In this document: positions 11,799 through 24,233 of the stretch, piece by piece | Position numbering within the stretch: position 1 is the first letter of the stretch | Layout: each line of letters opens with the position of its first letter | Origin: Flaccisagitta enflata | Lineage: Eukaryota; Chaetognatha; Sagittoidea; Aphragmophora | Assembly: GCA_965153355.1 (NCBI GenBank) | Contig: OZ231126.1 | Span: forward strand, 42,036,001-42,100,000 | DNA: 64,000 nucleotides | Direction: 5' to 3' | Made by a program: the position numbers and the translations under genes | Notes under the pieces: generated by a model | What the model was told of the DNA's origin: nothing | Databases searched by the model: none | Seen by the model: the letters and a program-made list of their open reading frames with translations, nothing else

Positions 11799-13283
11799 TA
11801 AAGGAATAAAAGAAAAGAACTCGGCGTTTTTGGGGCAAAGCGTGAAAATTTGCATACAGGGTCAGTTTTTTGTACTGAACAAGACTAGATGGGGTACACG
11901 TCTGATTTTTTAGTGTACCCCATTCAAAAACGCGTTTTTTCTTCAAAAAAACACTTTGAAGAGGCGCTGACGCCAAACGCATCGACAGATGACTATAAAA
12001 TTTTAGGTGAAGAAAAATATGCCTTTTTTCTACTTGCATGCAAAATTTCAGCAAAATCGGTTCAGTAGAAGCGAAGATATTGCCGTTTAAAGTCTAGGCC
12101 TATTCTCAAAAAAAGGGCTATGTTTCAATTTTGGGGTAAAATTGTGTTTTTTTGAGCTGGAAGTCTGAAATTGGTTTCACTCATTTATTTTACCCTCATT
12201 TACCCTAAAAACAAAAAAAATTGAAAAAAATCCATGTTTTTTTCATTTTTTGGGCCAAAAAAACAAAAAATCAACCTTCAAAATTTAGGCCTGATTTTTA
12301 GAAAGGGTTAGTGCAAGGAAAATATGAAAATCATTGACGCCCACTAAGGGAATCTATTGTCATAATGTGTACCAACTTATTCCCAAACTTTCAGGAGGGT
12401 AGATTAACCCAAAAGGACAAAATTTAATTTCAAAGAATTAAGAAAAAACAACCCAAAATTTTGCATTTTTAGACCCCCAGGGACATTTGGTAACGCTACG
12501 GCCAAACGCTTCAACCGATTTGCCTAAAATTTTGCATGCAAGTCCCAATATGTTAGGGGCATATCTGAGCCAAATTTCAGCTTACTAATCAAACATTTAA
12601 TTTTTCCATATATCAAAAAGGGTAAAAAAATGCTGAATTTTGGTATTTTCGCTGTAGACTTTGAAATGATTTTTTGTCTTTTTGGGTTAATGTACCCCTC
12701 TGAAAGTTTGGGAATGAGTTGGTACACTTTATGACATTAGATTCCCCGAGTGGGCACCAATGATTTTAATATTTTCCTTGCACTAGCCCTTTTCGAAAAT
12801 CAGGCCAAAATTTTGAGACCCAATTTTGTGTTTTTTTTGCCATAAAATGTAAAAAACATGGGATTTCTTCAAATTTTTTTGTTTTTAGAGTAAATCAGGG
12901 TGATATACGCAAGTGAAATCAATTTCAGACTTTCAGCTAAAAAAACACAATTTTACCCCAAAATTGAAACATAGCCTTTTTTTTGAAAATAGGCCTAAAC
13001 TTTAAATGGCAATATCTTCGCTTCTACTGAACCGATTTTGTTGAAATTTTGCATGCAAGTAGAAAAAAAGTATATTCTTCACCTAAAATTTTATAGTCAT
13101 CCGCCAATTGGTTTGGCGTCAGCGCCATTTCAAAGTGTTTTTTGGGCAAAAAAACGCGTTTTTGAAAGGGGTACACTAAAAAATCAGACGTGTACCCCTT
13201 CTAGTCTTGTTCAGCACAAAAAAATGACCCCGTATGCAAATTTTCACCCTTTGCCCCAAAAACGCCGAGTCCTTTTCCTTAAA
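11799..13283. mobile_element. Large imperfect palindrome (foldback), 1.5 kb
   Basis: Left arm about 11799-12477 is the reverse complement of right arm about 12605-13283, for example ACTCGGCGTTTTTGGGGC against GCCCCAAAAACGCCGAGT, with a loop of about 130 bases. Arms differ at many scattered positions and small indels, so it is not recent. No coding sequence is supported in the arms. Confidence 0.88.
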
Positions 13284-13789
13284 TCCTAGACTACTTTCTA
13301 TTTAAAGCCGCGTTTCAATTTGCTTTATTTGCTTTCTTCCGCCTTCAACCCAGTTTCGGTCAGAAGTTCATGTTCTTCTTCTTTTTTAGTCGCGTGCACG
13401 CGACTCTACACCTTGCCGTGTCGGTCGGTAGGTTGGTAGGTCGGTCCGTCCGTCGGTCAGTCCGTCCGTCCGTCACATTTTTAAATTTTTGACATTTTTT
13501 GATGTTTTTTAACATTTTTTAACACTTTTTAACATTTTTCAGCCTTTTTTAACAATCTTTAACATTTTTTAACACTTTCTGACTTTTTTGACTTTTTAAT
13601 ATTTTTTAACATTTTTTAACATTTTTTAACATTTTTTAACATTTTTTAACATTTTTAAACATTTTTAGTCGCGTGCACGCGACTCTACACCTTGCCATGT
13701 CGGTCGGTAGGTCGGTCGGTAGGTCGGTAGGTCGGTCGGTCGGTCGGTAGGTCACGTTTTTAAAATTATGACTTTTTAAGGTTTTTTAA

Positions 13790-14045
13790 GGTATTTTAAG
13801 GTACTCTAGGGTATTTCTGGGTACTTTAGGGTACTTCAGGGTATTTTAGGGTACTTAAGTTATTTAAAGTACTTAAGGTATTTTAGGGTACTTTCATATA
13901 TTATTGGGTGCTTTTGGGTATTTTTGAGTATTGTTGAGTATAAATGGGTATTTTTAGATGTTTTTGGGTATTTTTGGGTATATTTGGGTATTTTTGGGTA
14001 TTTTTGGGTATCATTGGGTATTTTTGGGTATTTTGGGTATTTTGT
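13790..14045. repeat. GGGTATTTTT-type minisatellite
   Basis: Ten- to eleven-base units grading from AGGGTACTTT to GGGTATTTTT. Confidence 0.9.
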
Positions 14046-14160
14046 CAACTTTTTATAGGACACTCGTTATTGGTTCAGAATGTAACTTTTTTTGGGACAG
14101 ACGTTATGAAGTTGAAGTTGTAGTATGAAGTTATGCAGTATGAGGTTGTAGTAGGTAACT

Positions 14161-15715
14161 TTCAGAGATAGTATGTAAGTATATGAGAATGTAGGTATGT
14201 ACGTAAGTATGTAAGTACGTAAGTATGTAAGTATGTGATTATGTAGGTAAGTAAGTAAGTATTTAAGTATGTAAGTATGTAAGTATGTAAGTATGTATGT
14301 AAGTATGTAAGTATGTAAGTATGTAAGTATGTAAGTATGTAAGTATGTAAGTATGTAAGTAAGTATGTAAGTAAGTATGTATGTAAGTATGTAAGTATGT
14401 AAGTATGTAAGTAAGTATGTAAGTATGTAAGTATGTATGTATGTAAGTACGTAAGTATGTAAGTATGTGAGTATGTAGGTATGTATGTAAGTATGTAAGT
14501 ATGTAAGTATGTATGTAAGTATGTAAGTATGTAAGTATGTATGTATGTATGTAAGTATGTAAGTATGTATGTAAGTATGTAAGTATGTAAGTATGTAAGT
14601 ATGTAAGTATGTATGTATGTATGTATGTACGTAAGTACGTAAGTATGTAAGTATGTGAGTATGTAAATAAGTATGTAAGTATGTAAGTATGTAGGTAAGT
14701 ATGTAAGTGTTAAGTATGTAAGTATGTAAGTATGTAAGTATGTAAGTATGTAAGTATGTGAGTAAGTATGTAAGTAAGTAAGTATGTAAGTATGTAAGTA
14801 TGTAAGTGTGTAAGTATGTAAGTGTGTAAGTAAGTGTGTAAGTATGTAAGTGTGTAAGTATGTAAGTATGTAAGTATGTAAGTATGTAAGTATGTAAGTA
14901 TGTAAGTATGTAAGTAAGTATGTAAGTAAGTATGTAAGTATGTATGTAAGTATATATGTAAGTATGTAAATATGTAAGTAAGTATGTAAGTATGTATGTA
15001 TGTGAGTATGTACATATGTATGTAAGTAAGTATGTAAGTATGTATGTATGTAAGTAGGTAGGTAAGTATGTAAGTATGTAAGTATGTAAGTATGTAAGTA
15101 AGTATGTAAGTAAGTATGTAAGTAAGTAAGTATGTAAGTATGTAAGTATGTAAGTATGTAAGTATGTAAGTATGTAAGTATGTAAGTATGTAAGTATGTA
15201 AGTATGTAAGTATGTAAGTAAGTATGTAAGTAAGTATGTAAGTATGTAAGTATGTAAGTATGTAAGTAAGTATGTAAGTAAGTATGTAAGTATGTATGTA
15301 AGTATGTAAATATGTAAGTAAGTATGTAAGTATGTGAGTATGTACATATGTATGTAAGTAAGTATGTAAGTATGTAAGTATGTATGTAAGTATGTATGTA
15401 AGTATGTAAGTATGTAAGCATGTAAGTAAGTAAGTATGTAAGTATGTAAGTAAGTATGTATGTAAGTAAGTATGTATGTAAGTATGTAGTATGTATGTAG
15501 GTATGTAAGTAAATATGTATGTATGTATGTAAGTATGTAAATATGTAAGTATGTAATAAGGTAAGTATGTAATTGTGTAAGTATGTAAGTATGTATGTAT
15601 GTATGTAAGTATGTATGTAAGTATGTATGTAAGTATGTATGTAGTATGTAAGTATATATTAAGTAAGTATGTAGTATGTTAAGTATGTAGTATGAAGTTA
15701 TGTAGTTGTGTGTAG
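14161..15715. repeat. (GTAT/GTAA)n array, 1.5 kb
   Basis: Mostly alternating GTAA and GTAT tetranucleotides with occasional GTAC, GTGA and GTAG units. All frames of the minus strand stay open as Tyr/Leu/Thr/His repeats; not a gene. Confidence 0.97.
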
Positions 15716-15945
15716 TATGAAGTTGTGTAGTTTTGTGTACGTTAGCACGCGACTGTTGGCCTGTTGGGCTTGTTTAACATTTTTTAACATTTTTTAACAT
15801 TTTTTAACATTTACTAACATTTCTTAACATTTCTTAACATCTCCTTACATTTTTAACATTTTGTCTGTCATTTCCAAACGCACGCGACTGTTGCCCTCTT
15901 GGGCTTGTTCTCTTATTCCGCTCATTCTTTTTCTTTTTCTTTTTC

Positions 15946-16061
15946 TTTTTAGGTGCGACAAAGCACCTCTATAACTGGCCGTGTCCGTTGGTCTGTTGGT
16001 CGGGTAACGCATTCGTTCGACAATCCACACGTCGCACCTTATTTGCCTATTTGGCCTTGTT
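15946..16061 (-). mobile_element. Hairpin element, GGTGC subfamily
   Basis: TTTTT, hairpin AGGTGCGACAAAGCACCT, CTATAACTGG, GTTGGTCTGTTGG core, CATTCGTTCGACAATCCAC, then GTCGCACC and GGCCTTGTT. Near-identical to 58785-58904. Confidence 0.9.
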
Positions 16062-16080
16062 CTCTTTTTTTTTCTCTTTC

Positions 16081-16620
16081 TTTTTGGGCAGCGGCCCCAA
16101 AGGGCCGATGTCCTGTAGGACACAGGGGTGAATTTCCATACGTACGTACGTCCATCCGTCCCCCCCCCCGGAAGCTTCTCAAGCCTCTCAAATCCAGCCT
16201 CTCAGGCCTCAAATCCAGCCTCTCAGGCCTCAAATTTGGCCTCTCAGGCCTCAAATCCAGCCTCTCAGGCCTGAAATCCAGCCTCGCGGGCCTGAAATCC
16301 AGCCTCGCGGGCCTCAAATCCAGCCTCTCAGGCCTCAAATCTAACCTCTTTGGCCTCAAATCCAGCCTCTTGGGCCTTATATCCAGCCTCTCAGACCTCA
16401 AGTTCCCATTGAATAACATGGCAAATTGACAAAAAATTGAAAAAAAAATGCAAAATTCCCAAATGTGCCCTCTCAGGACGTATGGAAATTCACCCCTGTG
16501 TCCTACAGGACATCGGCCCTTTGGGGCCGCTGCCCTGCTCTCACTCCACTTCTTCAGCTAATCACTCCAAGCAGGGCATCGGGTACTGCTGACCATGTGC
16601 GATCCTTGGATGACTTGTTC
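16081..16620 (+). mobile_element. Foldback element FB with 21-bp minisatellite, copy 1
   Basis: TTTTT then GGGCAGCGGCCCCAAAGGGC, CTGTAGGACACAGG and GAATTTCCATACGT; the exact reverse complement lies at 16478-16535. Between are about ten units of CTCAAATCCAGCCTCTCAGGC. After the inverted end comes GGGCATCGGGTACTGCTGACC, shared with other copies, ending ACTTGTTC. Confidence 0.88.
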
Positions 16621-17335
16621 TTTTTCTTTTTCTTTTTCTTTTTCTTTTTCTTCTTCATCTTCGAGATATTCCGTGGCGTTCTACTATAGCGTATCAAACC
16701 GCCAAAAATCATTTCAAAAATGCAAAAAAATGGATTATTGTGACAAAAATTATGAATTTTTGTCACAAAAATGCTGGAAAAGGCCGTTTTGAAACAGGCG
16801 TTCTTATGCAGTTTCAAAACGATCATATATTGTCGTTTCAAAACCACCAGTATGCGCAACTTTTGAAATGAATATTGAGGCATAGTTGACGTATCAAGAC
16901 TTTGCAATTCTAAAGTTTTAAAATCATGAGATTTTTGCGTTTCAAAACGCTTGAAAACAGCGCTAAAGTAACGGCCAGCAAGGAAAAAAATCTATTCATC
17001 ATTGTATTCTTATCACCTTTTTTACCGTTTTGAAAAAGCAAAAAAATTGAAGTATTGAAACTAAGAAAAAATGTGTTTAAAATTGAAATATGATAGTATT
17101 ATAATCACACATAAAAGTGTAGCACGGGTATGGCAACAACAAAGAAAATGGCAGCAACAGCAAACAAATCATAAATTAGGAAAGGAGAGCATGGGCGAGG
17201 GTATCACTTCCAGCTGACTTTACCCAAACTGAAATAAATGGAAGAGGGCTAATACGCACGACACTCTTGGTTTTCCATAACACTGAAACTGAAAGACATG
17301 AGAGACTGAGAGACAAACAGACAGACAGACAAAAA
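16621..17335. other. CTTTTT short array then AT-rich stretch
   Basis: Six CTTTTT units (16621-16655), then sequence rich in GTTTTGAAAC motifs with both orientations (for example CAGTTTCAAAACGATC and CGTTTCAAAACCACC). No gene supported. Confidence 0.5.
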
Positions 17336-17337
17336 GA

Positions 17338-17339
17338 CA

Positions 17340-17415
<76 letters not shown>

Positions 17416-17418
17416 GAA
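17338..17418. repeat. (AAAG)n microsatellite
   Basis: About 19 AAAG units. Confidence 0.97.
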
Positions 17419-17433
17419 AGAAAAAAAAAAGAA

Positions 17434-18068
17434 TAGTCGCAAAAGCGTTAGATGGTCAGCAGTACCCGTTGCCCCTATGTGAGTGTATGTGGGTGTGAGG
17501 TGGTTAGAGGGGCAGCGGCCCCGAAGGGGCCGATGACCTATGCTGTTTTTATTTGGGCCTCAAGGATGGAATTAGGGCCTGGAGGCTGGGATTGGGGCCT
17601 TGAGGCTTGGATTAGGGCTTCAAGCTTCGAGGCTGCGATTTCAGCTTCAAAGCTGAGATTTGAGCTTCGAGGATGGGATTTTAGCTTTGGGGCAGGGATT
17701 TGAGCTTGGAAACTGGTATTTGAGATTTGAGGCTAGGATTTGAGCTTCTAGGCTGGGATTTGTGCCTTGAGACTGGGATTTGAGCCTAAGGGCTGGGATT
17801 TGAGCCTCGAGGCTGGGATTTTAGCCTGGATACTGAGATTTGAGCCTTAAGGCTGGGATTTGAGCTTCGAAGCAGGGATTTAAGCCCTGAGCCTGAGATT
17901 CAAGCTCTAGACTGTGATTTGGGCTTGAGGCTGCGATTTGAGCTTTGAAGCCAAGGGGGGGGGGGACGGAGAAGAAGGAGGAGGAGGAGAAGGAGAAGGA
18001 GGAGGAGAAAATTTCTCCCTGTGTGAAAGCATAGGTCATCGGCCACTTTGGGGCCGCTGCCCAAAAAA
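17434..18068 (-). mobile_element. Foldback element FB, copy 2
   Basis: Reverse orientation: GTCAGCAGTACCCGTTGCC at 17456, GGGCAGCGGCCCCGAAGGGG at 17512, about 18 units of a GGCTGGGATTTGAGCCTCGAG type, then GGTCATCGGCCACTTTGGGG and CTGCCCAAAAAA. Same plan as 16081-16620 with a longer, more diverged minisatellite. Confidence 0.85.
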
Positions 18069-18183
18069 GAAGGAAAGAAATATTTATAGAAAGGATAAAG
18101 GACACAAGTCACTTGGTCATCACACAGGGTAAAATACAAGTGACATGAAAGCAGGCGTCATAAAAGTCACTTGATGACCTTTC

Positions 18184-18555
18184 TTTTTAGTCGCATGCTA
18201 CGCGACTCTACACCTTGATATGTTGGTCTGTCGGTTGGTTGGTTGGTTGGTTGGTCAGTTAGTCCCCTTTTTGGGCAGTGGCCATGATGGGGTCGATAAC
18301 CTATGCTTTCACACATATCGGGAATTTTCTCCTTCTTCTCCTTCTTCTTCTCCTTCGTCCCCCCCCCCTCAGATCCCAGTCTCGAGGCCCAAATTAAAGT
18401 CTTGAGGCCCAAAATTCTAGCCTGAAGGCCCAAATCCTTGCCTGGAGGCCCAGATCCCCGCCTTGAAGCCCAAATCTTAGCTAAGAGGTCCCAATCCCAT
18501 GCAAGAGACCCAGATCCCAACCTCAAAACTCTGAAAGAGGCTTAGTCTGTCTGTC
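18184..18555 (-). mobile_element. Hairpin element start fused to FB-type minisatellite
   Basis: TTTTAGTCGCATGCTACGCGACT hairpin with GGTTGGTT core, then GGGCAGTGGCCATGATGGGG and units of the CCTGGAGGCCCAAATCC type. Shows that the two families recombine or are related. Confidence 0.65.
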
Positions 18556-19090
18556 CTATATCGGTCCATCCATTTTGCTTGAGTTAAAAGTGCAAAAATG
18601 CACATACTTAAGTGAATTTGCAGTTGTGATAATCTCTTTGTGTGTTTGTGCCAAAAAGCTTACTTTCTACAGTTTTGAAACTGCAAAAAATTTAAGTTTT
18701 GAAACTGCAAAAAAAATGAAGTTTTGAAACTGCCAAAAATTGAAGTTTTGAAACTGCAAGAAATTGAAGCTAAGAAACGGCTATTTCATATATTATAATT
18801 TCATTGCCACTTTTTCCCTGTTCCAAAATAGTAAAAACTAGCTGGCATGAGGTGAGAAAAAAATGATATTTTAGACATGTTCTCAAAAGCCCTTTTTATG
18901 CAGTTTTGATACACCCAAAAAAAGCCGTTTTAAAACGGCAAGTATGCCTGCGTTTTGAAACCCCAGATTACTGCCACTAAAGGACATTGTTGTATGCATA
19001 AATGGTTTTTTGGTCGTCCTGAAACTGTTGCATACTAGAAGTTTTGAGACGTCGTTCCCCTATTTGGGACAAAAACGCAATAAGAACGCC
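18556..19090. other. AT-rich stretch with GTTTTGAAACTGC repeats
   Basis: Four to five copies of AAGTTTTGAAACTGCAAAAA in tandem at 18670-18775; no gene supported. Confidence 0.6.
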
Positions 19091-19245
19091 GACGAAATAC
19101 CTGTCATCTTCTTCTTCTTCTTTCTCTTCTTTTTCTATTTCTTTTTCTTTTTCTTTTTCTTTTTTTCTTTTTCTTTTTTTTTTTTCCTTTTTTTTTCATC
19201 TTCTCCTTCTTCTTCTTCTTCTTCTTTTTCTTCCTCGGTCTCCTC
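19091..19245. repeat. Pyrimidine tract (TTC / CTTTTT)
   Basis: Imperfect T/C-only run of about 150 bases. Confidence 0.9.
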
Positions 19246-21465
19246 GGTCTGCTCAGCGCTTTCAATAATGCACATTTCAAATTTCAAGGTTCTGGCTCAA
19301 ATACTTTAGAAGTTATGAGCATTTGTTTGAACCATATCAAACTAAAAAAATTCCAGGAGAATCTTTAAACTTTCTTTTGAAATATGGCCAACACAAAAAT
19401 TTTCAAAAGTTTTTTTGAAAAAAGTGAAATTACAAGATTTTGGATCTAGGCGAATCAAGCAATTTCCTATCAAATGAACCCCACTTTTTTTTTGAAAAAA
19501 AAAATCCTCATTAAGGGCTTTTTGGGGCCCCTAGGGGCCCCTAAGAAGTTCAAAATTTTGGTCAATGAGATCAACAGAGTTATGTGCATATGCCAAGGTA
19601 TCTTTCAGGAACAAATTCAAGCTAGAGCTCATGCCGTTACTACCTTCGGACCGGCCGCATATAAAAAATAAATATGAAAATTCACAAGGACTTAGATTTA
19701 GGATCTGAGGTCAATATCTACAAGATGGTAAAAGTTGTGTTGAGCAAATAAGAATTTTTTTATAAAATTGTTCATTATACATTAAAAGTTATACGACATC
19801 TTTGGGCAAAAAAATATTCAGGACCAAATCAATATCTATCCAGTCCTGCCAGTTGATATTGAGTAAAAGAAAAGTAAAAGAATAGGTTGCTGTAACAAAT
19901 GTTCTTCTTCTCCTTTTGAATTGATATTTTGATAAGGAGCAGTTATGCAGAGGCTTTTTCACCCAAGAGTTTTTAGTCATCGGTCACAGTTGGCAAAGAT
20001 GCCAAAAAATACAGCGGCACCAATTAGGGCCAGGTTACATCTCCAAAGATGGCTCGAAAAGACGAGAGAGCCGCGACATGGAAAAGCAGAATTTGTCAAG
20101 TTTTTTTCTCAATATTCAATTTCACAAATGGATTTTTGTTTCCCTTTTGTCTTTCTCTTTCTTTTTTTAATCCAAAACGTTAGAAATTGCCGCCTTGGTC
20201 TGGTGACCTCAATTTACACCAAACATATTTTCCCTTTTATCCCGCCGCGGCTGCGATACTTTTCATGGCGTTAAAGCGCCGCTAACGCCCTCCTCCGTCG
20301 AAATTCTTTTTTTTTAAGAAAACTATCCAATTTCCGACAAAAATTCGAAATGCGGAAGTTTTGTGTTTTTGTCTCATTTTGAATCAACAAACACCGTCAC
20401 TTCTTGTGAATCAAAGTTTGGTTCTTGTTCTTCATCTTTTCCTTTTGCAAAAAGAAAAGCACCACGTGGTGCCATTTCCAACACTCGGTTTCATATTTCA
20501 TACGCATAATTCTCTTCTTCTTTTCACTCACTTGCGCATTGCGCAATTTCTGATGGCGTCACTTTTTCCCTTTATCGGTAGTGCCACCCAGTGGTCGCTA
20601 CCAACCTACTCAATTCGCGGCTGTGGTCTTACTTGTGGTCTCCATCACCGTTCATCAACAAAGACTGAATCCCGAACCCCTAACGTGCGCCATCTCAAGC
20701 TACACCATCTATCTCTAAACTAAAGGCAACCTGCGAAACTTTCTCCCATCTAACCGTGAAACCACACATGGTGCCACTGAGCTCACACAAAAAGCCATAC
20801 AATTCCAAACGTAACCTCCAAAAGCCCAAACGTGATGCATTTTTCACGTTTCACGTCTTTTAGATTAAAGGCTTTTCTGCGATTCTGGTTTCTTTTTTTC
20901 TGTTTTTCCTTTAATCTTTCTAATGGCGACTAATTTTCTTTTCATTGTTTCCACTTTCCACGTGGCCGCTTTCTTTCCTCCCGCTGCATTTTCTGTATTC
21001 TTTTTCTCCTTTTTTGTGCTTTTCACTTTGATCTTTTTTTTTTTTTTTACTCTTTTTGTTTTCCTTTCGTTTCCTTCGGAATTCGTTTATCGCGTTTATT
21101 TTTCTTTCCGGTTTGTTTGAGAACTACCCGTTGGGGAATGAGCTAGAGCTGCATCTATTTTCTGGCCAAACAAATTGAAAGAGATGCGTTATGAGGATGA
21201 TGAGTTTCAAATTGACGGTGTTTGATGGGGGGGCGGGGAGGGGGGTAACTGTGTTAAGGTTTTTCCATCATGTTTGCCCAGGGCTTCTATCCTTCATTCT
21301 CCCAGCCAACATACAATATATCACATGTTGGTCAACTGAGCGATGTTCATTCATTCATTCATAGGCAATAAAAGCGCTTGACTAATCCGACTTCATTGGA
21401 AAGAGTGCCGCTGACCTAAATAAATACTGGGAAGTATTCCTTTCTTTCTCTTGTTTTGGTTGCGT
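19246..21465. other. Long stretch without a supported gene
   Basis: Contains the palindrome GGGGCCCCTAGGGGCCCC near 19523. A 109-codon frame at 19945-20274 and a 120-codon frame at 20361-20723 are open on plus but show no splice, codon or domain signal. Confidence 0.45.
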
Positions 21466-21499
21466 TAACGCGACTATGTAGTCCGTTCCTTCGATGTGT

Positions 21500-21643
21500 T
21501 TTTTAGTCGCGTGCACGCAACTCTACAACCCGCTCTGTCCGTCGGTTGGTCGGTCGGTCGGTCGGACACACTTTGCTTTTCTTAGCTTCGCCGCCCCTGC
21601 CCACCCGCACGCGACTAAGGTAGCCGTGTATCCGGCCTTGTTT
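21500..21643 (-). mobile_element. Hairpin element, copy in GC block
   Basis: TTTTTAGTCGCGTGCACGCAACT, CTACAACCCGCTCTGTCC, GGTCGGTCGG core, CGCCCCTGCCCACCCGCACG, CGACTAAGGTAGCCGTG, ATCCGGCCTTGTTT. A truncated second end (GGCCGTGTACATCCGGCCTT) follows at 21680-21705. Confidence 0.9.
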
Positions 21644-21779
21644 CTTCTTACAGCGGTGCCGGCAGTTCCAAATTCAACACCATTGGCCGTGTACATCCGG
21701 CCTTGTTTTCTTTTTTCTTTTCACTCTCCCTTTGTTAACTCTTTCACTTCCTTTCTCTCGTATTTCAGCGGGTTCCTCC

Positions 21780-22035
21780 AAGCGGTAACGAAGTTGGAGG
21801 CGGCAGCGACGCCGTTAGTGGCGGTGGGCGGTGGCGGCGGTAGGGCGGCGTAGGAGGCGACGACGTTAGTGGCGGTGGGTGGTGGCGACGGAGGCAGTGG
21901 AGGCGGCGACGGAGGCAGTGGAGGTGGCGACGGAGGCAGTGGAGGTGGCAGCGGCGGCGCCAGTGGCAGCGGCGGCGGTGGCCTCGACGGCGGCGGCGAC
22001 CGCGGCGGCGGCGACCGCGGCGGCGGCGGATATTT
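21780..22035. repeat. GC-rich (GGCGGTGGC)n-like minisatellite
   Basis: Imperfect units of GGAGGCGGCGACGGAGGCAG, the most GC-rich part of the window. All frames open on both strands as Gly/Ala or Arg repeats. Confidence 0.85.
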
Positions 22036-22481
22036 CCTTTCGCCATTTTGTTTCCTCCCTCATTTCCGTTTTCCCTCTTTTGTGTTCTTTCTCTCGGAAG
22101 GTTCCCTCGAAAAAATGGGCGCCCTTTTCTGTAAGTGACTTTGGCTTTTGGCCGGCTTTGAACAAAAACGAGTGACCACTGACCAACGTAAAGGCCACGT
22201 CCCCCCCCCCTCTTCAACCCAGCCACATTGGCAACGCCCCCCCCCTACTACTTTTGTTAAACAGAGCGACTAGTTGAACAACGTTGACCACACCGGCACA
22301 ACCCCCACCACCACCTTTCTGCTTAAGGCAACGGCGGTAGAGATGGGAAATATTTATTTGATATTTTTCCTCATGTCTCAGTTGTGGGATCAGAAGAGAA
22401 CCACTTTTAATTATGACCGCATGCACGATGCAATATCATTTGGAACAAACTATTATCAAGATATGCAGATATACAGATAAG

Positions 22482-22485
<4 letters not shown>
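22036..22485. other. Flank of the GC island, no gene supported
   Basis: CGAAAAAATGGGCGCCCTTTTCTGTAAGTG at 22107-22136 is written here in parts: an ATG in good context followed after 15 bases by GTAAGT. It could be a tiny first exon but nothing else supports it. Confidence 0.15.

Positions 22486-22486
<1 letters not shown>

Positions 22487-22561
<75 letters not shown>
22487..22561. repeat. (CT)n microsatellite
   Basis: About 37 CT units. Confidence 0.97.
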
Positions 22562-22563
<2 letters not shown>

Positions 22564-23352
22564 ATTTTGTGATCAAAGAGAACAGAATAGGTTTGGGTTC
22601 CAACTTCTATTGAAATTTCAGGGCTTAGGGCCAAGTCCAATATGTAAATGGATAAAAAAGCCATTTCTTTGGGGCAACAAAGGACCGCACGTTTTCCGCG
22701 TCTGACTTCAATACGATTCCTTGGGGGAAAGGGTAAAATTTCAATGACGAGCAGCTCTTATAAGTCATAGATTTTGACCTTTTTTTTCTTCACTTTCTAT
22801 CCTCCAAAGGGTCTGGAAACCGATTCGTGAAAAGAAAATCAGTTGTTTGGACATATCCCTAGTTTGGACAACAGTTGAGACTATAGTCTAATATTTTAAT
22901 TCCTTCCGCTGTCAGTGTCAAATCACTTTAATTGCAGCATATTGCCCAAAGGGCGAAGGAGAATAAAACATGTTCCCGGGTGACCTCAAACAACCTTTGA
23001 GGTTCCCCTTTCCCTCGGTTTTCCTTTCATTTTGGCCGAGACTTCGGTGGGTTGGCCTCTTGCCACGTACAATATGCCACGTACCGCGTGTCAAATGTTA
23101 CGCACCATGTGCCAAGTGACACGTTCCATGTGCGTCGATTGATTCATTATTCATGGTTCAAAATGGAAAAGAAATAACATGATCCAGACAGAAAAATCCA
23201 TATCCTAGGTATTTGAGATCCGCAGTAGCAATTCACTTACGACGGCGTACTTCCGAAGGCAACATTTGTGTTTCAACGGGGGCTAAAATCAAAAACTAAA
23301 AATGAATAAAACTGAATGATTATACTAGAATAATCATTGAAATATGTCACAG
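22562..23352. other. Stretch without a supported gene
   Basis: Short degenerate direct repeats of GCCACGTACCATGTG type at 23060-23130; otherwise nothing recognised. Confidence 0.5.
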
Positions 23353-23399
23353 TTACCAATAAAGGCGGCTAATCGCCGTAGGAAAAAAGTCGTAAATGT
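23353..23399 (+). repeat. Dispersed repeat R1, copy 2
   Basis: Matches 1288-1337 almost base for base, followed directly by a GA tract. Confidence 0.8.
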
Positions 23400-23685
<286 letters not shown>

Positions 23686-23699
23686 CAATTAACTCCATT

Positions 23700-23975
23700 C
23701 CGCGTTTTTGGGAAAAATGTGAAAATTGCGAAAAAATAAAAAAAGATTTAAAAAATCATAGCTCCAAAACTATCGATCGCACAGAATTCTGCTTGGCGTC
23801 ATCTGAAAGAGGAGAATTAGATCTTTCTTAGCTATTAATTTCATGCGTAGTACCATTTGGCCCCAAAAGCTTATCAACTTCCCCAAACGCTTCATAAAAC
23901 AAAGGGAAATCCGTTTTTCTCTGCAGGACTCAAAAAGACCGAAGGGACTTCGTCTCTTCGACTTTTTTCCAAATA
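23700..23975 (+). repeat. Dispersed repeat R2, copy 2
   Basis: Aligns with 2280-2560 (TCATAGCTCC...TTGGCGTCATCTGAAAGAG...ATCTTTCTTAGCTAT) and ends in an AAAAAGACCGAAG...CTTCGACTTTTTT hairpin at the matching position. Confidence 0.75.
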
Positions 23976-24090
23976 ATTTTATTGCAAAATCTGCATGAAA
24001 TCATGAAATAGAACCAAATATTGGTAAAGTTGATAAAGAAAATATATTGCAAATTACAGAAAATTTCATATTTGGTCACTGACAGGGGGC

Positions 24091-24233
24091 CCGTTTAAAT
24101 TCTAAGATTGCATAGAAAATGAAAAAATGAGAAAATAAAAAACATAGTTCTCTTCCAAAAACAATTACGAAGAGAACTATGTTTTTGAAAATACAAAATT
24201 TCCCTGGATTTAAAAGTCTTAGAATTTAAACGG
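24091..24233. mobile_element. Small foldback element (145-bp class), copy 1
   Basis: Outer arms CCGTTTAAATTCTAAG and CTTAGAATTTAAACGG are exact complements; inside follow ATTGCATAGAAAAT and an inner stem AACATAGTTCTCT / AGAGAACTATGTT. 143 bp. Confidence 0.85.

Larger units (their letters stand above)
13386..15915 (-). mobile_element. Nested hairpin-element ends enclosing tandem arrays
   Basis: Two starts, TTTTTAGTCGCGTGCACGCG at 13384 and 13664, each followed by a TCGGTCGGTAGG core, and two ends, CACGCGACTGTTGGCC...GGGCTTGTTT at 15745-15776 and CACGCGACTGTTGCCC...GGGCTTGTTC at 15882-15910. Between them are AACATTTTTT arrays (13500-13665, 15775-15860), GGGTATTTTT arrays (13790-14045) and a 1.5 kb tetranucleotide array. 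Reads as one copy inside another with expanded cores. Confidence 0.65.

Noticed and set aside
14067-15421. Open frames of over 400 codons on minus (Tyr/Leu/Thr/His-rich)
   Set aside because: They are translations of the GTAT/GTAA array; several frames are open equally and no codon or splice signal exists.
19945-20723. Two plus-strand frames of 109 and 120 codons
   Set aside because: Hydrophobic AT-rich composition, no periodicity, no splice signals and no recognisable family.
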